This document shows positions 1 through 4,632 of a DNA stretch of 5,171 nucleotides, piece after piece; within the stretch, counting starts at the first letter, position 1; every line of letters starts with the position of its first letter. The notes under the pieces were generated by a model. It had not been told where the DNA came from, searched no databases, and saw only the letters and a list, made by a program, of their open reading frames with translations. The stretch spans positions 3,627 to 8,797 of the forward strand of contig DOHN01000106.1 in the NCBI GenBank assembly GCA_003535195.1. Direction: 5' to 3'. Made by a program: the position numbers and the translations under genes. The DNA is from Ruminiclostridium sp. (GTDB lineage Bacteria > Bacillota > Clostridia > DSM-8532).

Positions 1-90
1 AGGCTCCTGTGCCGTTACATTTCCGGCGTCTGCGCCAATCAATAACAGCATCAAACCAACAACGACCGCCTTAAACACCTGTTTTTTCAA
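1..90 (-). CDS. N-terminus of an exported protein, signal peptide visible (partial)
   Basis: This reading frame starts at a TTG (88-90) and stays open for 30 codons to the window edge, so only the N-terminus is seen. The residues form a textbook Sec signal peptide: basic n-region (MKKQVFK), a hydrophobic core (AVVVGLMLLLIG), then a small-residue region ending NVTA before QEP, which would suit signal peptidase I cleavage after TA. There is no lipobox cysteine. The TTG is chosen because AGGAGGG lies 7 nt upstream and no other start fits the site. It overlaps the end of the DUF6906-like gene by 20 nt, so the two are probably translationally linked. In this setting it could be an extracellular transfer or surface protein, but the visible part does not identify a family. 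Confidence 0.75.
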   Translation of the reverse strand, partial: MKKQVFKAVVVGLMLLLIGADAGNVTAQEP

Positions 91-262
91 GCTTTCGCCC
101 TCCTTTTTCCGAATAAAACAAGATCCGTTTCCTCCCGGTCAATCTGTGGATCAAATGCATTTCACCGGGCGGATTCTTCTGGATCAACCAGTTTCCCGAG
201 TTCAGCCTGTACCTTTCAATAACTTTCCTTTGCCTTCGAGTAGGCGTTTTGCCACTGGCCAT
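71..262 (-). CDS. DUF6906-like small protein
   Basis: A 63-residue basic protein starting MASGKTPTRRQRKVIERYRL. The pattern PTRRQR, then LNSGNWLIQKN, then EMHLIHRLTGRKR resembles the small DUF6906 proteins found in Firmicute phages and mobile elements (T-R-K-Q at the start, L-N-x-x-N-W-L in the middle, a V-x-x-x-T-G-K-x-R strand near the end). Its biochemical role is not known to me. The ATG at 260-262 is chosen over upstream in-frame starts because GGAGGAG lies 7 nt before it, and the longer frame would run back through a strong terminator and into the toxin gene. It follows the terminator of the toxin cassette by about 30 nt, with no obvious promoter between, and overlaps the next gene by 20 nt. 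Family assignment is from recalled motif pattern, not a search. Confidence 0.75.
   Translation of the reverse strand: MASGKTPTRRQRKVIERYRLNSGNWLIQKNPPGEMHLIHRLTGRKRILFYSEKGGRKLEKTGV
98..104 (-). promoter_or_regulatory. Ribosome binding site that fixes a TTG start
   Basis: The minus strand reads AGGAGGG here, with a 7 nt spacer to the TTG at 88-90. The site lies inside the coding region of the preceding small gene. It is the main reason for accepting a non-ATG start for the signal-peptide protein. Confidence 0.75.
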
Positions 263-269
263 ACCCTCA

Positions 270-276
270 CTCCTCC
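270..276 (-). promoter_or_regulatory. Ribosome binding site deciding the DUF6906-like start
   Basis: GGAGGAG on the minus strand, 7 nt before the ATG at 262. It supports a 63-residue product and argues against the in-frame ATG at 280, which sits directly upstream of this site. Confidence 0.7.
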
Positions 277-292
277 GCATAAAAATAGGCAT

Positions 293-319
293 AAAAAAAC
301 ACCCCGAAGGGTGTTTTTT
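293..319 (-). terminator. Intrinsic terminator with UUCG tetraloop
   Basis: A perfect 11 bp stem: AAAAAACACCC (294-304) pairs with GGGTGTTTTTT (309-319). On the minus strand the loop reads TTCG closed by a C-G pair, the very stable cUUCGg tetraloop, and the stem is followed by a run of seven T (299-293). It lies 14 nt past the stop of the MazF-like toxin gene, so it ends the toxin-antitoxin transcript. Because the A and T runs flank both sides, it could also work in the plus direction, but the loop sequence and the gene layout favour minus. Confidence 0.92.
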
Positions 320-333
320 AAGCCATCTATCAT

Positions 334-666
334 CTAAAAGCATTCTCGGCATTTTCTCAGCACATTCTCTAAGTCTTCAGATTGTAATTCGCCAATTCTT
401 TTAAAGAGGACAGAATTGTGTATCATCATGATTTTAGACGCTCTTGCCACAGAAGGCTTTTCAAGCCCGGCCTCTTTCCATTTGATGATCGGAACATCAA
501 ATTCATTGCGTGCGGCTTGTCCGGTAACCGGAGCTATGATCATATCAATATCTATAGCTTTATCATTTGATACAATCACCACCGGTCTTATTTTGGTGGT
601 TCCTGCCTGTTTATACTCAACTTTTACCAAGAAAACATCGCCCTGTTTAAAGTTCTTTTTCCCCAT
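334..666 (-). CDS. MazF/PemK-family toxin, likely mRNA interferase
   Basis: The family cleaves single-stranded RNA at short sequences and is held inactive by a cognate antitoxin in the cytoplasm. From the ATG at 666 the product has 110 residues, a normal MazF length. It shows the family order: FKQGDVFLVKV strand, KIRPVVIVSND (the conserved Arg, residue 27), IIAPVTGQ (the conserved Thr, residue 48), then AGLEKPSVARASKI and a C-terminal KRIGELQSEDLENV helix. The Arg and Thr match the catalytic pair known for MazF (R25 and T48 in Bacillus subtilis), so it looks active. In-frame ATGs at 687 and 675 are possible; none has a strong ribosome binding site, and 666 best fits the family N-terminus. It overlaps the upstream antitoxin-like gene by 20 nt (41 nt with the longest start), so translation is probably coupled. 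A strong terminator follows. Confidence 0.88.
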   Translation of the reverse strand: MGKKNFKQGDVFLVKVEYKQAGTTKIRPVVIVSNDKAIDIDMIIAPVTGQAARNEFDVPIIKWKEAGLEKPSVARASKIMMIHNSVLFKRIGELQSEDLENVLRKCRECF

Positions 667-937
667 ACTTCTCATCGTAAACCGCATCTTCTTTATTAAG
701 CCAGAAACTTAATTCAGGTTCTCGGGCAATCAGAGCTTTCGGAGCCGAAGCGTTGAGTTGGGTACGCAATTCCCGCCAAGTTTTTTTAGGCAATACTCCC
801 GCACGAATATCCTTGACTTCTTCTAAGCCTTCTCTTATTTTTTTTCGTATCCTGATTGGAGAGGATATTATCTTCGAATTAAGACTATATATCAGATTAA
901 TTCTTTTTCCAGGAGGGTCGTTTTTAGAATGACTCAT
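647..937 (-). CDS. Probable antitoxin paired with the MazF-like toxin
   Basis: A 96-residue charged protein from an ATG with AGGAGG 8 nt upstream. I do not recognise the family. The N-terminal half is basic (residues about 28-57, with IRIRKKIREGLEEVKDIRAG and KKTWRELR), which might bind DNA. The C-terminal tail is acidic and aromatic (EPELSFWLNKEDAVYDEKYG), as expected of the extended segment by which MazE-type antitoxins block MazF. The antitoxin role is inferred from position: directly upstream of and overlapping the toxin gene, from a shared promoter region containing a palindrome. No clear AbrB/SpoVT, ribbon-helix-helix or Phd fold signature is visible by eye, so it may be a little-described antitoxin type. 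Confidence 0.75.
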   Translation of the reverse strand: MSHSKNDPPGKRINLIYSLNSKIISSPIRIRKKIREGLEEVKDIRAGVLPKKTWRELRTQLNASAPKALIAREPELSFWLNKEDAVYDEKYGEKEL

Positions 938-958
938 AAATATTGCCTCCTTTCATCC

Positions 959-975
959 TAATATTAAGTATATTA
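959..975. promoter_or_regulatory. Candidate operator palindrome of the toxin-antitoxin cassette
   Basis: A perfect inverted repeat, TAATAT-N5-ATATTA, overlaps the proposed -10 region and ends 8 nt before the ribosome binding site of the antitoxin-like gene. Palindromes at this place are typical targets of antitoxin or toxin-antitoxin autorepression. It is AT-rich, so chance occurrence is possible. Confidence 0.4.
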
Positions 976-995
976 CACAACCAAGCCCTTTAAAA
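967..995 (-). promoter_or_regulatory. Candidate promoter for the toxin-antitoxin genes
   Basis: On the minus strand TATACT (972-967) forms a fair -10 box, preceded after 17 nt by TTTTAA (995-990), a weak -35 match. Transcription would start near 960, giving a leader of roughly 20 nt with the ribosome binding site at 946-951. TAATAT just upstream is an alternative -10. The 87 nt gap holding this element is AT-rich compared with the flanking genes. Confidence 0.3.
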
Positions 996-1024
996 GCCTC
1001 TTAAGGGAACGGCATTGAGCCATT

Positions 1025-1261
1025 TTACCGTTTCGGCAACCTGGCTGCAACTTCCTTCATAGCCGGCAGCCTGGCGGATATTGATTCCATGTGCTTGATC
1101 ATATCCTGGACTATGACCGCCTCATCGGCGCCGACTTCCCCGTTACTGTCCTTAAGGATATCCTGCGCTCCCATGCGGATCCGGAATGCGTCTTCAGAAA
1201 TACTGAACAAGAGCCTGCTTATGTCCGCGCCTTTATTTTCATTACGTTTGCTTTCTTTCAT
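1025..1261 (-). CDS. Hypothetical 78-residue helical protein
   Basis: I do not recognise this protein. It is highly charged and predicted by composition to be mostly helical, with no signal peptide, membrane segment or metal motif. The centre (LLFSISEDAFRIRMGAQDIL) is amphipathic, and the C-terminus carries two ARLP repeats (residues 63-66 and 73-76), each following or preceding short helices. The ATG at 1261 has GAGGA about 7 nt upstream within GGAGTGAGGA. It follows the cell-wall hydrolase gene by 87 nt and precedes the toxin-antitoxin cassette, so it is probably the last gene of the transfer transcript before that cassette. Small charged proteins at such places in conjugative elements are often poorly conserved accessory factors; no function is assigned. 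Confidence 0.65.
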   Translation of the reverse strand: MKESKRNENKGADISRLLFSISEDAFRIRMGAQDILKDSNGEVGADEAVIVQDMIKHMESISARLPAMKEVAARLPKR

Positions 1262-1277
1262 ACTATTTCCTCACTCC

Positions 1278-1352
1278 TTACCTGGTTTTGTGGAAACTTA
1301 CCGAAAAATTCAGCCAACTTCTCTTTATCTGCCCTCCTTTCCGAACGTTCAT
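1278..1352 (-). CDS. Possible 24-residue micro-ORF coupled to the hydrolase stop
   Basis: The ATG (1350-1352) overlaps the TGA of the hydrolase gene as ATGA, the usual arrangement for stop-restart coupling. The frame encodes a short basic peptide (MNVRKGGQIKRSWLNF and eight more residues) and stops at 1278. There is no ribosome binding site at the right distance before it; a strong one lies just inside it instead. It may be a coupled leader peptide or merely chance. Confidence 0.2.
   Translation of the reverse strand: MNVRKGGQIKRSWLNFSVSFHKTR
1332..1340 (-). promoter_or_regulatory. Orphan strong ribosome binding site
   Basis: AAAGGAGGG on the minus strand is one of the best Shine-Dalgarno matches in the window, yet no ATG, GTG or TTG follows at a normal 5-10 nt. 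The next start is a TTG at 1317, 14 nt away, opening a 19-codon frame whose TGA (1258-1260) overlaps the ATG of the 78-residue gene. It may be the remnant of a deleted gene start or serve that short coupled frame. Confidence 0.4.
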
Positions 1353-2380
1353 TTCAGCAGTTTCAGCCCGTCGATCCACCGGCCGTTTTCCTTGACGCCC
1401 AGATGTAAATGAGGGCCGGTGCTCCTGCCGGTACTTCCTACGTATGCGATTATGTCCCCGGCTTTCACGGCCTGCCCCACCTGCACGGCGGCAAAATGCG
1501 AACAATGCAGATATGCGTATGTTCTGCCGTCCGTTCCGCTGACAAACACCTCGTTGCCCCCGATAGGATCTCCCTGCACCAAACCCGATATCACCCCGTC
1601 TGCCATGGCGTATATCGGGGTACCCAGAGGGCAGGCAAAATCAACCCCGGTGTGGGGCCCGGTGCTGCGCATTTCTCCGAATGAAGAAGAAATAAAATAT
1701 CCGGTCTGGATCGGAAATATAAACTTGCCCGAAATCAAAGGCGGCGGATCACCGTGATCAGTCCGCAGTTCCCTGAAAAACGCCGATACTCCTTTCCACC
1801 AATTAGGATCGGTGGCGTACATCCCCCCTTTGTTGTCCGTACTGTTCAGCCAGGCGACCGGATGGAATCCTTCCGGCCGTCCTCCCGACAAACGGGCAAT
1901 GCATTCCGCCGCATACATGGCCGACTTCTCAACCGGATGATCGGTGTTCTGCCAGCTTCCGAATGTATTCCACGGGTTTCTCAGCATTGCAGCCGGCGAG
2001 CCGGCCGGGCAAAAAGACTGCTCCTGCCCTGTGATCGCAACCAGCAGCAAGGGATTAACGTTATACCTTCTCCCTGCTTTGATGCAGGCATTGGCGAATT
2101 CCATGGTGGCGAGAGCCGAATCACGCCGCTGCAGCCAATTGATTATGAATTGGGGCGTTATTTCCTGAAAAGCTATCTCACCGGCAACAACAAAAGCGGC
2201 TCCGCCGGCTCCTCTCCCCGGTAATATCTCCTTATCATCCGTATCCAGAAAAGGTATCAGGAAAAACAGCGGGATAAAAAGAATTACGGGCAATAAGGCC
2301 AAAATTCCGGTTGCCAGGAGTTTCCCGGCTTTCCGCTTTATAAACCGGCTTGCGCCGCGGATCAAAACCGAATCGGACAC
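1349..2380 (-). CDS. Membrane-anchored bifunctional cell-wall hydrolase (lysozyme-like plus M23 peptidase)
   Basis: A 343-residue protein expected to cut peptidoglycan glycan strands and cross-bridges at the cell surface during conjugation. A basic N-terminus is followed by one membrane helix (about residues 21-45), which anchors the rest outside. Residues about 85-205 form a lysozyme-like domain: ALATMEFANACIKAG, YNVNPLLLVAITGQEQSF with likely catalytic Glu120, then NPWNTFG. Residues about 217-343 form an M23 (LytM/lysostaphin) domain with HTGVD (zinc ligands His243 and Asp247), YLHCSH (His292) and HLH (His324 and ligand His326), so the site is complete. The start is GTG with GAGG 7 nt upstream. 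Placement downstream of virB4 matches the role of CwlT/VirB1-type hydrolases in Gram-positive conjugation systems, though CwlT of Tn916 uses an NlpC/P60 domain instead of M23. Confidence 0.92.
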   Translation of the reverse strand: MSDSVLIRGASRFIKRKAGKLLATGILALLPVILFIPLFFLIPFLDTDDKEILPGRGAGGAAFVVAGEIAFQEITPQFIINWLQRRDSALATMEFANACIKAGRRYNVNPLLLVAITGQEQSFCPAGSPAAMLRNPWNTFGSWQNTDHPVEKSAMYAAECIARLSGGRPEGFHPVAWLNSTDNKGGMYATDPNWWKGVSAFFRELRTDHGDPPPLISGKFIFPIQTGYFISSSFGEMRSTGPHTGVDFACPLGTPIYAMADGVISGLVQGDPIGGNEVFVSGTDGRTYAYLHCSHFAAVQVGQAVKAGDIIAYVGSTGRSTGPHLHLGVKENGRWIDGLKLLK

Positions 2381-2422
2381 CTTTCTTCCTCACTCATATA
2401 ATATTTCTCAGAAAATAACGAA

Positions 2423-2443
2423 GCAGCAGTTATGCACTGCTGC
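2423..2443. terminator. Hairpin after the hicB-like gene, possible weak terminator
   Basis: GCAGCAGT (2423-2430) and ACTGCTGC (2436-2443) form a perfect 8 bp stem with a 5 nt loop. It lies 29 nt past the hicB-like stop. On the minus strand the stem is followed by TTCGTTATTTTC, only moderately T-rich, so termination would be inefficient. It could also stabilise the upstream RNA end or be a protein binding site. The rest of the 91 nt gap (2381-2471) is AT-rich, with TATTAT near 2397-2402 as a poor -10 candidate and no good -35. Confidence 0.4.
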
Positions 2444-2471
2444 CGATGGATTATTGATTTATTCGATTTTA

Positions 2472-2678
2472 CTATACGGAGATGTATTTGGCCTCAGTTT
2501 TTGGCTTAGGCAGCTGGATCCCGTCTTCTTCCAAGACCTGTACATGCACATTAAACGATAGTTTGATATTCTTAAGGGTTTCTTCCTTCGTTCTGCCTTT
2601 TGCAAGGCATCCGGGGACATCAGGAAGATAGGCCGAATAATCCTTTCCCACCTTTTCGATAATCACTAAATAATTCAT
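2472..2678 (-). CDS. HicB-like antitoxin-family protein, no HicA partner seen
   Basis: A 68-residue protein matching the short HicB/UPF0150 fold: MNYLVIIEK strand, then YSAYLPDVPGCLAKGRTKEE and a following helix (TLKNIKLSFNVHVQVLEEDG), ending in a short strand region. Classical HicB neutralises the HicA mRNA interferase and often has a C-terminal DNA-binding domain; this protein has only the partial RNase H-like domain. No HicA-like frame exists on either side: upstream lies a decayed XRE gene and downstream a hairpin and the hydrolase gene. It could be a solitary regulator, a leftover antitoxin or an immunity gene against HicA elsewhere. The ATG at 2678 has AGGAGG 8 nt upstream, so translation should be efficient. 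It interrupts the transfer genes and is more AT-rich than they are. Confidence 0.85.
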   Translation of the reverse strand: MNYLVIIEKVGKDYSAYLPDVPGCLAKGRTKEETLKNIKLSFNVHVQVLEEDGIQLPKPKTEAKYISV

Positions 2679-2694
2679 TTACTCTGCCTCCTGT

Positions 2695-2872
2695 TCATAT
2701 ACTGTTGAGCGTTCCTGCCGACACATCATCGTCAAGTTTTCCCGTGATAGATGTATCAAAAAAGTAGCAATTTTCTTTAGAGTTTCTAAGGCGGGTGGGC
2801 TGTAACCGGTTTCATAATTTCTTGTGTTACATGGTTATTTTTTCTAAGCTGAAATAAATGTATACTTAACAT
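2695..2872 (-). pseudogene. Decayed XRE/Cro-CI family transcriptional regulator
   Basis: Three successive frames on the minus strand together spell a shrunken XRE repressor. Frame one, from the ATG at 2872 with GGGAG 7 nt upstream, gives MLSIHLFQLRKNNHVTQE, the usual helix-1/2 start. After two stray bases, a second frame (2816-2760) gives YETGYSPPALETLKKIATF, the usual helix-4/5 segment. At a run of six T (2763-2758) one base is missing, and a third frame gives DTSITGKLDD before a TGA at 2695-2697, like the common FFDTSIDYL-G-DD ending minus about three residues. Some 14 residues containing the recognition helix are gone from the middle. Because the DNA-binding helix is lost and two frames break, it cannot be functional as read. 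It starts 20 nt after virB4. A single intact protein by frameshifting is unlikely. Confidence 0.75.
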
Positions 2873-2892
2873 AGCTTCTCTCCCAAAATACA

Positions 2893-4632
2893 TTAATCGG
2901 CAGATCCCTTAAGTCCGCGGGTACGGTATAAAGCCAGTTCTTCATCGGGGAGCTGCATTTTCAGCCGGTCATAACCCCCGGGGGTTTTAAGGACGTAGGA
3001 ATAGGTGCCCTGAAGACGGCGGATAGATGCGGTGACCGTTTCCGGGACCGCCCCGTGGTCGGCGATCTGCTTGATTTCCGATTCTTCCATATAGAAAAAC
3101 ACCTTATAATGCGTATTGTTCCAAAGCCCCTCGCCTCCTTGGGAGCCGCCGGTTTTATCCCCCCACAGGATGGCTGAATTATTGGTAGCCAATACCGCCA
3201 TGGAATTGAACTTTCGGGCCGTGGTGGCGATGCGCAGGACAAAGTCCGAAATACTGTCTACCGGCAGGGCCCGCTGGCCTTCGTCGAAGAATATGGCCGT
3301 ATAAACCTTTCCCCGGGCTCTTTCACGCCTTACCATATCCCATACGGTGGCGAAGGTCATAGCCAGCTTTATGGAACTGGTATGAGCGTCCTCCGTGTTG
3401 TTTACCGCTCCGGAGATATCGAAAACAATATAGTCGTTGTCGTAAAGATCTGTTTCTTCTCCCGGTTCGGTAAAAAGGCCCTGCTGGGAACCGCGGAAAA
3501 AGATCCGCACTTTGGCCCGCAGGCTTACCGCCCCCGGAGCCGTCTCGGTGTCGTCGTTTTCAAGAAGATTATACCAGCGCCTGATTCCTCCGTGGGGAAG
3601 GTCCCAGGTATTCTGGTTTTCCCTGATAATGCCCGTCTCCAGCCACAGAGCGCTCAGCGCTGTGTCACAGGCGTTCTTTTCCAGATGATCCATGCCTTTA
3701 GCCAGCAGGTCTATCGCCCAGAAAACATTGCTTTCAGTGTTTTTTAGCCTGGCGCCGTCCTCGTCCCGGTCTCCGATCTCGGCCGAGATCCTGCTCGGGT
3801 CAGGAAACTTGGAATTCTGCGTGTCTACTATTATGCCTCCCAGTTTGCGGGCTAAGGGGATATATTCCCGGTCAACGTCGATTACAAATATCTTCATTCC
3901 CGCTCCCTGAAGGCTGACGCTGAAACCTTTCTGCCAGGTCGACTTGCCTTCGCCCGTTTTGCCTATCACCAAGAAATTTTTCGCTCCGGAGCCGCTGATC
4001 AGATCCAGGAAGGTCAGACTGTTATTGCTCACCCGGTTTCCGACATAGACCCCCGTTTCGCATTCCTCCGATAACGAGCCTTCCAGAAAAGGATAGAAAC
4101 AGCCTGCGGCTTCACCGTCAAGCAAACGCGATTTGCCGGAATACGCGGGAACGATGCCTAAAAGCCCGGACAGGGCGAATGCGTCAAGCTGGGCGAGGAT
4201 CCTTTCGTCCGTTTTCAGCTTTAACCGGGATAAATATTTTTCAAGCGCTCTGCTGCTGTCGAGCGCTTCGTCTTCCCCGGCTCCCCAGGCTGTCACCGCC
4301 ATATTCATGTCATACAGTTCAGCCTCATTCCAGTCGGTCTGCTGCTGTAAATACTTCAGGCCCTGCAGAGCCCGGGCTTCGTAAGGTTTTACCCCTTCGA
4401 CCGTGCCTTGGGCAGCGGCTATGGATGCTTCCAGCCTTCGCATTTTCGCTCTCATCTGCCAATTCCATTGGAATTTGGCCGGACGGAAGTGTAAAGAGAT
4501 CCGGTTATAAACTCCGGGCAGCCTGCTCAGCCCCTGCAGCCAGCCGGGAAAGATCTGTTCGGGATAGCTTCTTACCGTCAGGGATTTTTGGATTCCTTTG
4601 CCTGATTTAACGACCCGGTCGGTTATATACAT
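2893..4632 (-). CDS. virB4: VirB4/TraC/TrsE-family conjugation ATPase
   Basis: A 579-residue cytoplasmic ATPase that energises the type IV secretion channel of conjugation. The N-terminal part (about 1-160) has the family pattern LTVRSYPEQIFPGWLQGL followed by a helical, charged segment around 58-150. The C-terminal motor has Walker A GKTGEGKST (residues 224-232), the VIDVDREYIPLARKLGG segment (250-266), Walker B AIFFDEGQ (446-453), and the RIATTARKFNSMAVLATNN segment (467-485), where most relatives have TQ rather than TN. It is at the short end of the usual 600-800 residue range but the alignment from both ends looks complete. The ATG has GGAGG 5 nt upstream and overlaps the preceding gene by 10 nt, so the two are cotranslated. 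The hydrolase gene downstream fits a Gram-positive transfer operon. The gene symbol names the family, not a confirmed ortholog. Confidence 0.95.
   Translation of the reverse strand: MYITDRVVKSGKGIQKSLTVRSYPEQIFPGWLQGLSRLPGVYNRISLHFRPAKFQWNWQMRAKMRRLEASIAAAQGTVEGVKPYEARALQGLKYLQQQTDWNEAELYDMNMAVTAWGAGEDEALDSSRALEKYLSRLKLKTDERILAQLDAFALSGLLGIVPAYSGKSRLLDGEAAGCFYPFLEGSLSEECETGVYVGNRVSNNSLTFLDLISGSGAKNFLVIGKTGEGKSTWQKGFSVSLQGAGMKIFVIDVDREYIPLARKLGGIIVDTQNSKFPDPSRISAEIGDRDEDGARLKNTESNVFWAIDLLAKGMDHLEKNACDTALSALWLETGIIRENQNTWDLPHGGIRRWYNLLENDDTETAPGAVSLRAKVRIFFRGSQQGLFTEPGEETDLYDNDYIVFDISGAVNNTEDAHTSSIKLAMTFATVWDMVRRERARGKVYTAIFFDEGQRALPVDSISDFVLRIATTARKFNSMAVLATNNSAILWGDKTGGSQGGEGLWNNTHYKVFFYMEESEIKQIADHGAVPETVTASIRRLQGTYSYVLKTPGGYDRLKMQLPDEELALYRTRGLKGSAD

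Noticed and set aside
263..352. N-terminal extension of the DUF6906-like protein back to an ATG at 352
   Set aside because: It would run through the strong terminator and into the toxin gene, while the ATG at 262 has an excellent ribosome binding site and fits the family start.
985..1012. CCCTT...AAGGG inverted repeat after the 78-residue gene
   Set aside because: The stem is only about five pairs with a bulge and is not followed by a T run on the minus strand, so it is not a convincing terminator.
1754..2224. A 156-codon plus-strand frame opposite the hydrolase gene
   Set aside because: It is antisense to a clear two-domain enzyme, has no recognisable motif or ribosome binding site, and its composition reflects the codon pattern of the real gene.
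2362..2397. ATG at 2397 opening an 11-codon frame before the hydrolase
   Set aside because: It ends quickly in another frame, and the GTG at 2380 has a well-spaced GAGG and gives the complete membrane anchor.
2679..2892. Possible hicA gene upstream of the hicB-like gene
   Set aside because: The frames here match pieces of an XRE regulator instead, and no G-x-H-x-x-x HicA pattern was found.
2961..3242. 93-codon minus-strand frame within virB4
   Set aside because: It lies in another frame inside a conserved ATPase gene and has no motif of its own.
3651..3669. Near-palindrome around AGCGCTCAGCGCT
   Set aside because: It falls within conserved virB4 coding sequence and is explained by codons; there is no sign of a binding site or terminator.
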